Shown here: in pieces, positions 55,583-64,000 of the stretch | Layout: each line of letters starts with the position of its first letter | How positions within the stretch are numbered: position 1 is the first letter of the stretch | DNA from: Clostridia bacterium | GTDB lineage: Bacteria; Bacillota; Clostridia; Christensenellales; Borkfalkiaceae | Direction: 5' to 3' | Length of the DNA stretch: 64,000 bases | Assembly (NCBI GenBank): GCA_021203845.1 | Contig: JAJQAK010000167.1 | Coordinates: 1 to 64,000, forward strand | The notes under the pieces: model-generated | Database searches by the model: none | What the model saw: only the letters and a program-made list of their open reading frames with translations | Told to the model about the DNA's origin: nothing | Made by a program: the position numbers and the translations under genes

Positions 55583-58018
55583 TCACTCCACGCTTTTCAG
55601 CGATTCGGTCATGTTTATCTTGGGGATTGAGCGGGAGAAGATGAGGTTTATGAGAAACGCCGCCGCGAGAGATATGAGCGCGGCATAGACGTAGGATACG
55701 GGTTTTACGAAGTAGATGTAGTTCATCAGCTCCACGCTGTTTATGCTCATGACGAGGTACGTCACGGGGTATCCGAGAAAAAGCCCCAGAACCGTCCCTA
55801 TCACGGCAAGAATCATTATCTCGTACAGTAGCGAGAGCGCTATTTTTCGCGAAGATATGCCGAGGACTTTCATCGTCGCGATGTCCCTCGTCCTTTCCTT
55901 TATGTTGAGAAGGGAGAGGTTGTAGACGACCACGACGGAGAGAAGCACGGCGAAGATCATGAGGGTAATTTCCATCGTGGAAAGAGACGATATCCTGTCG
56001 TCTATGTATTCGGAAAGCCCCCTCACCGACGACGCCTGCGTCGTGCCTGCGGCTTCGTTTATCTTATCTATGAGCCCGTCCGCGTCCGTGCCATCCGCGA
56101 CCCTTATGAAGGCCGAGCTCGTCCCGTACAAGCCTTCAAAGGCGTCCGTCTGCAGGAATATCCCCTGGGTTATGGCTGTCTGTAAAATTTCCGTGACCGT
56201 GAACTCGGCACTCTGCCCGCTTCCCGTGAGCATCACGGTGTCGCCCTCGGAAATTCCCAAGGATTTCGCTATCGACTTCGTCATCACGACGTTCCCGTCG
56301 TCCGTGTTGAGGGTCGTCATGGTCATGCCCTCGGACATGTTGTAAACCTTTATGTCTTTGGACGCGGTGTCCGTGCGTATGGTCATGTAGTATATCGTGT
56401 ACGTCTCGACGTCTTCCACGCCGTCTATCTCGAGTGCTTTTTCGACGAAGTTCTCGTTCGTGTACGATGTGGTTATGTCGTAGGTGAACTGCTCGCCGAG
56501 CTCAAGGTCTATAGACCTGTCCACGGTGTCCCCTATGCCGAACGCGCAGACGCAGAGCGCCACGCAGCCCGTTATCCCTATGACGGTCACGAGCGCCCGC
56601 ACGGGCTTTATGAGTATGTTTCTCGATGCCATCTTGACCGACAGGAAGTTTCCGCCGGAAAAGCCTTTCTCTTTCTTCTTTTTCGCATCGCCACTTTGCG
56701 GCTTTTCGGAAGCGAGTGTCACGACCGACTGAAGCGATTCCGCCGTGACATACGCAGGGACGGAGGAAGCCTCCTCCTCTTTCGCCGTTTTTTTGCGGCG
56801 TCTACCCTCGGGAGGGACGGGCCTCATGCTTTCGGCGGGTGACTGCCTCGCGACGTTCATGCACACCGCTATGCTTATGGCGGCGGCGAGGGCCGCTATC
56901 ACAATCACGGCGAGTATGGTCCCCCAGACATGGAACGATGGCAGTGCGGGGAACGTCAGACCGTACACCATTTCGTATTTGAACTTCATGACGCTCGGTA
57001 TGACGAACGGCCCTATCACGGCTCCGAGGACTCCGCCTATGAGGCAGAGAACCGAGCCCATCGAGGCATAGTGCGTCAGAATCTCCCGTGCGGAAAATCC
57101 GAGGCCTTTGAGTGTTCCTATCTCGGTCCTGTCGTCCAAAATGAGTCTGTTCTCGGTCGTGAGTATGACGAAGACGGACACTATGAGGAAGATTATGGGG
57201 AAGACATAGACCATCTTCGTGCTCTGGGATATTTCGGCATCCAGCATGGCGGGAAGCTCCATGGTGGACCTGTCGTATATGAATATGAGGTTGCCGCTGA
57301 TACCCTCGTCGCCGTCGTAATGCGACTGTATCTCGGATTTGAGCGACGCCGCGTCGTCCGTGCGGTAGAGGGCCTGGTTGTAGAAGGGCTTTACTGTGCC
57401 GTCCGGGAACATCGTCTTAATCAGATTTTCCGAGACGCCGAAAGCTTCCGCCAGGGCTTCGACGAGGAGCGGTTCCGCGACTTCCTCTTCGATATAAATC
57501 GCGGAGGTGTTGGAGTCGGACGAGACTTCGCCGAACTCGGCGAAGCCGGAAATCGTCGTGTTGATGACAATCTCCGTCTCCGCGCCGCCGTATTCATAGA
57601 TTATGGCTATTTTCACCTCGGAACCTATGTCGAATCTGTCGGCGGTGGACGCTATGAGCGCTCCGGAGCTGTCGCCCTCCGTGATTGTCGGATGCGATAT
57701 CGTGTCCTCGTCTTCGCAGGCGCCGCCTATGTAGAGCTTGGTGCCCCCGCCGTTCGCGGTGCCTTCCGAATAGAACCTGTACTGCACGCCGTCGGAGACG
57801 CTTTCCAGATATTCCTTCTCTTCGTCCGAGAATGCGTACGCCTGCACGCACACGTCCGCGAGGTTGTGCTTTTCGTAGAAGCCAGTCACCGCTTGGGAGA
57901 GAGTTTTCGTGTTGGACAGAAAGCCGCAGAAGAGTGTGACGGCCAAAAGGGTTATGACTATCATCGACGCGAACTGCAGCCAGTTGTGTCTTATTTCGCG
58001 GAGCGTGAGCCGCTGCAT
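55583..58018 (-). CDS. FtsX-like ABC transporter permease (MacB-type)
   Basis: Start MQRLTLREIRHNWLQFASMIVITLLAVTLFCGFLSN; two FtsX-type TM blocks; the supplied 1061-aa ORF runs too far 5'. Confidence 0.92.
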   Translation of the reverse strand: MQRLTLREIRHNWLQFASMIVITLLAVTLFCGFLSNTKTLSQAVTGFYEKHNLADVCVQAYAFSDEEKEYLESVSDGVQYRFYSEGTANGGGTKLYIGGACEDEDTISHPTITEGDSSGALIASTADRFDIGSEVKIAIIYEYGGAETEIVINTTISGFAEFGEVSSDSNTSAIYIEEEVAEPLLVEALAEAFGVSENLIKTMFPDGTVKPFYNQALYRTDDAASLKSEIQSHYDGDEGISGNLIFIYDRSTMELPAMLDAEISQSTKMVYVFPIIFLIVSVFVILTTENRLILDDRTEIGTLKGLGFSAREILTHYASMGSVLCLIGGVLGAVIGPFVIPSVMKFKYEMVYGLTFPALPSFHVWGTILAVIVIAALAAAISIAVCMNVARQSPAESMRPVPPEGRRRKKTAKEEEASSVPAYVTAESLQSVVTLASEKPQSGDAKKKKEKGFSGGNFLSVKMASRNILIKPVRALVTVIGITGCVALCVCAFGIGDTVDRSIDLELGEQFTYDITTSYTNENFVEKALEIDGVEDVETYTIYYMTIRTDTASKDIKVYNMSEGMTMTTLNTDDGNVVMTKSIAKSLGISEGDTVMLTGSGQSAEFTVTEILQTAITQGIFLQTDAFEGLYGTSSAFIRVADGTDADGLIDKINEAAGTTQASSVRGLSEYIDDRISSLSTMEITLMIFAVLLSVVVVYNLSLLNIKERTRDIATMKVLGISSRKIALSLLYEIMILAVIGTVLGLFLGYPVTYLVMSINSVELMNYIYFVKPVSYVYAALISLAAAFLINLIFSRSIPKINMTESLKSVE

Positions 58019-58035
58019 GATAAGACGCCTTTCTC

Positions 58036-58734
58036 TCACCAGTCTATCTCCTCCACGGCTTTTGGATTTTCCACTTTCTCGTCGCTTATGATGTGTCCGT
58101 CGGAGAGGCGTAGCACCCTGTCGGCGACCTCGGCGAGTTTTGCGTTGTGGGTCACGACGACGACGGTCTTGTCGTTCATTTTGACGAGAGAGAGGAGAAG
58201 CGAGAGTATGGTCTTGCCCGTGGCGGAGTCGAGGGCCCCCGTCGGCTCGTCGCATAGAAGCAGCCTCGGATTTTTGACGACCGCCCGCGCAATCGCCACC
58301 CTCTGCTGTTCGCCGCCGGAAAGCTGGGCGGGGAATTTTTTCGCGCGCGTTTCGAGCCCCACGAGCTTCAGCGCGTCGGCGGCGGTCATGCCGCCCTCGT
58401 CCGCGAGAGCCAGGGACACGTTCTCGAGAGCCGTGAGGTTCCTCATGAGATTGTAGAACTGGAACACGAAACCTATGTCGTTTTTTCTGTACGAGACGAG
58501 CTCTTTTTCCGTGAACTTCACTATGTCTCGGCCCGCGACGACAACCTCGCCCTCCGTCGCGGTGTCCATGCCTCCGAGGACGTTTAGAAGCGTGCTCTTG
58601 CCGCTTCCGGAAGGTCCGAGGACAACCGCGAATTCGCCGAGCTCCAGGGAGAACGACACGTCCTCCAGCGCCGTCACGGCGGTGGTGGAATCTCCGTATA
58701 TCTTTGTAAGGTTCTTTACTTCTATGTTTGCCAT
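58036..58734 (-). CDS. ABC transporter ATP-binding protein (MacB/LolD type)
   Basis: VLGPSGSGKSTLLNVLGGMD; LSGGEQQRVAIARAVVKNPRLLLCDEPTGALDS. Confidence 0.96.
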   Translation of the reverse strand: MANIEVKNLTKIYGDSTTAVTALEDVSFSLELGEFAVVLGPSGSGKSTLLNVLGGMDTATEGEVVVAGRDIVKFTEKELVSYRKNDIGFVFQFYNLMRNLTALENVSLALADEGGMTAADALKLVGLETRAKKFPAQLSGGEQQRVAIARAVVKNPRLLLCDEPTGALDSATGKTILSLLLSLVKMNDKTVVVVTHNAKLAEVADRVLRLSDGHIISDEKVENPKAVEEIDW

Positions 58735-59157
58735 GGCTTCCGCTCCGCCGATTTTTTACCATAACCAATTATAATTCCTTCGACGAAAAAATACAAACCA
58801 TAGGTGCGCCCGCGGGCAAAAATAACCGGAGATGTTCGGGTTGCCGGGAAGCGCATCCCTTAACCCATACGCGCATGAATCGGCACGTTTCCGAAAAAGA
58901 CGCATTGTTGCTCTCGCGATTTGGCGGGGAATATAGTCGATTCACGAGTCCCGGTTTCTGTGCCGCGGCGGGGCCTACTGAAAAGAAGGGGGTTTGGACG
59001 GTAAGGGTGTTGTCCAGGCGGGGGAAATTTCGCGTGTCGTGCGGGTGTCCGGACGCCGTAAATTGGCCTTGTATCGTCAAAAAATTGTTTGACAGAAAAA
59101 TAAGCGGAGTTTATAATTACTCTTGCGTTTGGAAAGACAGCAAATGGAGGTTAGAGC

Positions 59158-59361
59158 ATGAGAGATGACATTCACCCCGAATACCACGAGGTAACCGTCG
59201 TGTGCGCCTGCGGAGCGACGTTCAAGACGGGCACGACAAAAAACGTCGAGACGCTCAAAGTGGATATATGCAACAATTGCCATCCGTTCTACACGGGCAA
59301 ACAGAAGCTTGTGGACACTGGCGGCCGCGTAGATAAATTCAACAAGAGATACAATCTGTAA
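59158..59361 (+). CDS. rpmE: 50S ribosomal protein L31
   Basis: [28 protein letters not shown]...[28 protein letters not shown]. Confidence 0.97.
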   Translation: MRDDIHPEYHEVTVVCACGATFKTGTTKNVETLKVDICNNCHPFYTGKQKLVDTGGRVDKFNKRYNL

Positions 59362-59414
59362 TTTACGGCCCCGACTGGTAAGGGGCTTAAATTTTTAAAG
59401 AGTACTGACGAAAG

Positions 59415-61229
59415 ATGTCCAAAAAGACCAAGACGAAGAGAATAACGACCTCCGTGGGCGGCCAGGCCGTCATGGAGGGGGTCATGATGTCGGGCAAGAC
59501 GGGCTACGCCACGGCGGTCCGCGATCCGGACGGCGAAATCCAGATGGAGAGCGTGCGCGTGGAAAGTTCCGTTTCGACGCAAAGGGCGAAGAAGGTCCCC
59601 GTGGTGAGGGGAATCGTCGGCCTCTTTACGTCGTTCGGCAGGGGCATCAAGACGCTCATGCGTTCCGGGGACGTCTACGCCGACGACGACTCGGAACCCG
59701 GGAGGGTCGAGAAGTGGTGCGCGGAAAAGCTACACTGCAACCTCTTCGACATCATAACCTACATATCCGTCGTCATAGGGGTGATTCTCGCCGTTGGGAT
59801 ATTCTACGTCGTGCCCCAGATTCTTTTCAACTACATCGTCAGGATAAACTGTCACGAGGCGTGGCACTACGTCCTTCTGGGCGTCGTCAAACTTGCGATT
59901 TTCCTCATCTATCTCGCGCTCATGCTCGCCATACCGTCCATGAGGCGGATGTACAAGTACCACGGCGCGGAGCATAAGACGATAAATTGCTACGAGAGCG
60001 GGAAGGAGCTAACCGTGGACAACGTCATGTCGTCCTCGCGCATCCACGACAGATGCGGCACGTCGTTCCTTTTCATCGTGGTGATAGTGAACATAGTCGT
60101 CTTCTCCCTCATAAACTGGGGGATAGGCATACAGAACATAGAAAGCGGCGTTCTGCAGGTGCTCGCGAGGATAGGCGTGGAGATTGTGCTTTTGCCGATT
60201 CTCATGGGCTTTGGCTACGAGGTGCTCAAGCTTCTCGCGCACTTCCACGGGAAATTCGCCGCGATATTCAAATCTCCCGGGGCTCTCATGCAGAAGGTCT
60301 TCACGACGAGAGAGCCCGACCCCGACATGTGCGAGGTGGCGATAGCCGCGTTCAACGAGGCCATGGCGATGGATGCCGACCCCGCGGTGGAGGAGAAGAA
60401 GTTCGTCACGGCGGGACTTCTGCCCGCGAAACTCGCGGAAACGAAGAAGCTTTTCGCAGAGCACGGTGTGGACGAGAGTGATGCCGAGTGGATATACTCA
60501 CTGGTTCTTCACGTCAAACGCAGCGAGTTCTCCAACGACGTCAAGGTAACTCCGCACGACGCCAAGGACATAAACGCCATAGAGAAAAGACGCCTGGCCG
60601 GCGAGCCCCTCTGGTACATAATGGGCAACACGGATTTCTACGGCTGTAAGATAAAGGTCGACGAAAGGGTTCTCATCCCGAGACCTGAAACCGAGCTTTT
60701 GGCCGAGTCGGTCGCCCAGCTCGCGGAAAAGGGCGACAAAATTCTGGACCTTTGCACGGGGAGCGGGTGCATAGCAATCTCCGTGGCGAAGGCGTGCAGG
60801 AACAAGAACGTGACGGTGACGGCCGCGGACATATCCGAGGCGGCGCTCGACCTTGCCAAGGAGAACGCTGACGAGAACAACGTCGTCGTGAACTTCGTCA
60901 GAAGCGACATGTTCAGCGATCTGCACGGAAGATACAACATAGTAGTCTGCAACCCGCCCTACGTAAAGACGGGCGAGATACAGGACCTTCCGAGGGAGAT
61001 AAAGGACCACGAGCCCGTCATCGCCCTGGACGGAGGGGAGGACGGACTGGAGTTTTACAGGAGGCTCTCCAGGGATGTTTACCGCTACATCGCGAAGGGC
61101 GGAATGCTTCTTCTCGAGTACGGGGAGGGACAGCTTGAGCCCATACTCCACCTTTTCCCCAAACGTCAGTACTTCATTCCCGTGAAGGATCTGTCTGGCA
61201 CGGACAGATTCGTAAGGATAGCGTTTTAG
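59415..61229 (+). CDS. prmC: DUF1385 (YqhQ-like) membrane domain fused to PrmC peptide-chain-release-factor glutamine methyltransferase
   Basis: 604 aa ORF: GGQAVMEGVMM...YKYHGAEHKTINCYE (DUF1385) then GEPLWYIMGNTDFYG...LIPRPETELLAE...CTGSGCIAIS...VVCNPPYV (PrmC). Confidence 0.93.
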   Translation: MSKKTKTKRITTSVGGQAVMEGVMMSGKTGYATAVRDPDGEIQMESVRVESSVSTQRAKKVPVVRGIVGLFTSFGRGIKTLMRSGDVYADDDSEPGRVEKWCAEKLHCNLFDIITYISVVIGVILAVGIFYVVPQILFNYIVRINCHEAWHYVLLGVVKLAIFLIYLALMLAIPSMRRMYKYHGAEHKTINCYESGKELTVDNVMSSSRIHDRCGTSFLFIVVIVNIVVFSLINWGIGIQNIESGVLQVLARIGVEIVLLPILMGFGYEVLKLLAHFHGKFAAIFKSPGALMQKVFTTREPDPDMCEVAIAAFNEAMAMDADPAVEEKKFVTAGLLPAKLAETKKLFAEHGVDESDAEWIYSLVLHVKRSEFSNDVKVTPHDAKDINAIEKRRLAGEPLWYIMGNTDFYGCKIKVDERVLIPRPETELLAESVAQLAEKGDKILDLCTGSGCIAISVAKACRNKNVTVTAADISEAALDLAKENADENNVVVNFVRSDMFSDLHGRYNIVVCNPPYVKTGEIQDLPREIKDHEPVIALDGGEDGLEFYRRLSRDVYRYIAKGGMLLLEYGEGQLEPILHLFPKRQYFIPVKDLSGTDRFVRIAF

Positions 61230-61292
61230 TCAGCATTTTATCTCGCGCTGCACGATGTGCGGCGTTTTTTACAAAAACGCAGGGAGTTTGGA

Positions 61293-62384
61293 ATGGCAGA
61301 AGACAGGATGATACAGAAACTCAAGACCGTGTACGACAGATACGAGGCACTCTCCGCGGATCTCATGAAGCCGGAGGTGATATCGGATTCCGCGCTTTTC
61401 GCGAAGACCGCTAAGGAGCAGTCGGACTGCGAGGAACCCGCGGCCAAATACGCCGAATACGTGGAGGTGGAAAGACAGATGTCGGACGCGGAGGCTGCCG
61501 CGAAAAGTGAGACCGACCCCGACATGAAGGCCCTTCTCGAAGACGAGGTGCAGGTCTGCAAAAAGAAACTTTCCGACCTTCGCGAGGAGATAAAGATCCT
61601 GCTTCTTCCCAAGGACAAGAACGACGACAGGGACTGCATAATGGAGATACGCGGAGGCGCCGGAGGAGACGAAGCCGCGCTTTTCGCGTATGACCTTTAC
61701 AGGATGTACATAAACTACTGCGAGAGACACCGCCTCAAGATAGAGGACGTCGACAAGAACGAGACCGAGCTCGGCGGGATAAAGGAGGTCGTCGTCAGCA
61801 TACAGGGCAGGAACGCTTACAAACAGCTCAAATTTGAAAGCGGCGTGCACAGAGTCCAGAGGGTCCCCGAGACGGAGTCGCAGGGCAGAATACACACGTC
61901 CACGGTGACGGTCGCGGTTCTGCCCGAGGCGGAGGACGTCGACGTCGATATAAAGGACGAGGACATAAGGGTGGATGTGTTCCGTTCCAGCGGCGCGGGC
62001 GGGCAAAAGGTCAACAAGACCGAGACCGCGATACGCATAACGCATTTCCCCACGGGGATAGTCGTGACGTGTCAGGACGAAAGGTCCCAGCTGAAGAACA
62101 AGGAGAAGGCGTTCAAAGTGCTCCGCACCAGACTGTATGACTACTACAGCTCACAAAGCCAGAGTGCGTACGACGAGCACAGAAAGAGCCTCGTTGGCCG
62201 CGGGGACAGGAGCGAGAGAATCCGCACGTACAATTTCCCGCAGGGAAGGGTGACGGACCACAGAATAGGGCTTTCCCTCTACGACATAGACAGTTTCATG
62301 ATGGGGGATTTGGACGAAATGATAGAGGCGCTCACGATAGCCGACAGGGAGGCCAAACTCATGGGCGAGGACCTCGATTCGTAG
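61293..62384 (+). CDS. prfA: Peptide chain release factor 1
   Basis: [48 protein letters not shown]. Confidence 0.98.
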   Translation: MAEDRMIQKLKTVYDRYEALSADLMKPEVISDSALFAKTAKEQSDCEEPAAKYAEYVEVERQMSDAEAAAKSETDPDMKALLEDEVQVCKKKLSDLREEIKILLLPKDKNDDRDCIMEIRGGAGGDEAALFAYDLYRMYINYCERHRLKIEDVDKNETELGGIKEVVVSIQGRNAYKQLKFESGVHRVQRVPETESQGRIHTSTVTVAVLPEAEDVDVDIKDEDIRVDVFRSSGAGGQKVNKTETAIRITHFPTGIVVTCQDERSQLKNKEKAFKVLRTRLYDYYSSQSQSAYDEHRKSLVGRGDRSERIRTYNFPQGRVTDHRIGLSLYDIDSFMMGDLDEMIEALTIADREAKLMGEDLDS

Positions 62385-62441
62385 GCGGTTTGACACGCAT
62401 CGGATTTCATTGTATAATTTTTCTTAAATTAGCGGGGACAG

Positions 62442-62906
62442 GTGAGCAGGATGCAGGGAAGCAAATCGAGAGAGGACTATTTGGAAGTGATTTTTCTCCT
62501 TTCCAAAGACCTCGCCCACGTACATCAGATAGACATAGCCCGTTACATGGGCGTGTCCCAGCCCGCCGTGGAGAAAGCGGTGAGGCTTCTTGTGTCCTCG
62601 GGCTATCTCAAGATGGACGGACTGCACATCATTCTCACGCCGGAGGGAGAGGAGTATGCGTCGAGAATATACGAACGTCACAGCACCATATGCAATTTTC
62701 TCGCGATGCACGGGGTGGACGAGGACGCCGCTGACAGGGACGCGAGCGAGATAGAACACTTCCTTTCCGACGAATCGTTCGAGATGATGTCCTCGTGGAT
62801 AAGGGAGAACAAAAAAGAAATCGGCTGGGTATGTCCCCTCACGGGTCATATATGCGTCAAAGAAGACTGCGACAACCCGGACTGCGAAAACAGAAGAAGA
62901 GCATGA
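62442..62906 (+). CDS. DtxR/MntR-type metal-dependent transcriptional regulator
   Basis: SREDYLEVIFLLSKDLAHVHQIDIARYMGVSQPAVEKAVRLLVSSGYL; Cys-rich C-terminus. Confidence 0.88.
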   Translation: MSRMQGSKSREDYLEVIFLLSKDLAHVHQIDIARYMGVSQPAVEKAVRLLVSSGYLKMDGLHIILTPEGEEYASRIYERHSTICNFLAMHGVDEDAADRDASEIEHFLSDESFEMMSSWIRENKKEIGWVCPLTGHICVKEDCDNPDCENRRRA

Positions 62907-62908
62907 AA

Positions 62909-62938
62909 AATCCCGCACGTCGTGCGGGACATTTTTTA
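62909..62938. terminator. Bidirectional terminator
   Basis: TCCCGCACG-T-CGTGCGGGA with A- and T-tracts. Confidence 0.8.
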
Positions 62939-62948
62939 CTACGGGTTA

Positions 62949-63143
62949 TCAGCAACCGGGGCATGTCTTGCAGTTTCCGGTGCAGTGCACGGTGCGCTTG
63001 CCGGTGGCGGAATACATGGTGCCGCTCCAGGTTCTTTCCGCGGTGATATTGCAGTTGGGACATATCACTTCGTCCTTGTATGAGGATACGAGTTCCTCGA
63101 AGATTTTTCCGCATTTGGGACATTTATACTGCAATAAAGGCAT
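62949..63143 (-). CDS. FmdB-type zinc ribbon protein
   Basis: 64 aa; MPLLQYKCPKCGKIFEELVSSYKDEVICPNCN. Confidence 0.85.
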   Translation of the reverse strand: MPLLQYKCPKCGKIFEELVSSYKDEVICPNCNITAERTWSGTMYSATGKRTVHCTGNCKTCPGC

Positions 63144-63506
63144 GGCACCGCGCTCCTTACGTTTGATGTTTATATTATACCGCGATTTAAAATTATGGCA
63201 ACAAATTGTCACTGCTCAGTTTGATTTGTGCCATGGTTGGGAGAACAGTGTTAAACATAATGTTTTGTACTGGCCCGTATGCAAGCAAAGAATACCAGTT
63301 GAACTAGGAGAAAATGTCTGGGAGATATTATTTTCGATAACGAACTGCAAAAATTTTTGGTCGAATAGCTGAAGGGAAGGCCGAATCGAATATGAAGTTT
63401 CTTCTTTGACGATGTTGTTTTAGTCATATACACATAAAAAACACATAGAATATATTGACTTTGGCGTGCGTTTGATTTATTGTATAGAAAAAAAGGAGGT
63501 GACATT

Positions 63507-63761
63507 ATGGCACATGTCAATGTTACGATAAGAGTTGACCAGGATCTTAAGGAAAAAGCCGATGCGCTGTATTCGGAGTTTGGAATTACCTTCAATGCTG
63601 CTGTGAACATGTTCTTGAGCCAGTCTGTTCGCGAACAACGAATACCTTTTGAAATTAGAAAGACTGTTCCTGTAACTATGATTTCGGACGAGGAGTTGGA
63701 TAAGATTTCCAAACGGCTTATAGAAAAGGATGCCGAATCATATAAGGAGCTTGCAAAGTGA
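63507..63761 (+). CDS. RelB/DinJ-family antitoxin
   Basis: 84 aa; MAHVNVTIRVDQDLKEKADALYSEFGITFNAAVNMFLSQSVREQRIPFEI. Confidence 0.92.
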   Translation: MAHVNVTIRVDQDLKEKADALYSEFGITFNAAVNMFLSQSVREQRIPFEIRKTVPVTMISDEELDKISKRLIEKDAESYKELAK

Positions 63762-64000
63762 TTTGGGTTGAGAAGGGCCAGATTGTTTCAATGCATAGCG
63801 AACTCATCGAAATATTTGGCGGCATAGATGGGGTGAGAGATGAACGATTCCTCGATTCCGCCCTTGAGGCACCCTTTCTTACGTTCAATGAACGAGCTGT
63901 TTCCTTCGATTATTGAAAAAGCCGCACGTCTTGCATATGGACTGACTTATTTTCATCCGTTTATTGACGGAAACAAACGCATAGGTAAACATGCTTTGGT
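63758..64000 (+). pseudogene. Doc-like (Fic fold) toxin, frameshifted and cut by window edge
   Basis: Frame 1 VIWVEKGQIVSMHSELIEIFGGIDGVRDERFLDSALEAPFLTFNE..., frame 2 ELFPSIIEKAARLAYGLTYFHPFIDGNKRIGK (Fic motif). Confidence 0.8.

Noticed and set aside
55583-58768. 1061-aa minus-strand ORF
   Set aside because: The first ~250 residues are an out-of-frame reading of the ABC ATPase gene (58036..58734); the true permease starts at MQRLTLREIRHNW (58018).
58874-59168. Cys-containing ORF upstream of rpmE (RGKFRVSCGCPDAVNWPCIVKKLF)
   Set aside because: No convincing start/RBS and no recognised domain; likely intergenic noise.
63193-63372. ORF with QFDLCHGWENSVKHNVLYWPVCKQRIPVELGENVWEILFSI
   Set aside because: Could be a gene remnant, but no family could be recognised; not supported as a feature.
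1-64000. CRISPR arrays, rRNA genes, complete IS elements, prophage
   Set aside because: None recognised by eye anywhere in the window.

Overview
64-kb window of a moderately GC-rich Firmicutes/Clostridia-like chromosome. Core content: (i) a partial plus a complete ABC exporter pair and two related TM-anchored hypothetical genes (minus strand, 1-3964); (ii) pyrG-dapL-malQ; (iii) a greatly enlarged GreA-like gene followed by lysS; (iv) the conserved Orn/Lys/Arg decarboxylase - tmk - holB - ricT - (ferredoxin) - yabB-like - rsmI cluster, interrupted by insertions; (v) dgt, a DUF2188-type membrane protein and two CobW-type GTPases; (vi) the complete S10-spc-alpha ribosomal superoperon (rpsJ to rplQ, 30.7-46.9 kb); (vii) yfcE; (viii) an accessory island at 48.7-53.5 kb with an AAA/PD-(D/E)XK protein, an AbiEi/AbiEii pair, a standalone degenerate nuclease-like ORF, a DUF6273-like remnant and an orphan AbiEi paralog; (ix) an MDR dehydrogenase, an MBL hydrolase and a MacB/FtsX-type ABC exporter; (x) rpmE - DUF1385::PrmC fusion - prfA, a DtxR-type regulator, a zinc ribbon protein and, at the right edge, a RelB-Doc toxin-antitoxin pair whose toxin frame is broken. 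Strongest leads: a ~470-aa GreA with intact catalytic tip, a ~220-aa insertion and a second C-terminal domain; at least six copies of one AAA-ATPase/PD-(D/E)XK nuclease family in 35 kb in different states of decay; the AbiE island with an orphan antitoxin and a nuclease fold that appears to have lost its catalytic residues; a 12-bp perfect inverted repeat at the orphan AbiEi promoter; a likely leaderless dehydrogenase mRNA; and several structured gaps in the ribosomal superoperon, including a possible pseudoknot. Domain names come from motif recognition; no database search was run.
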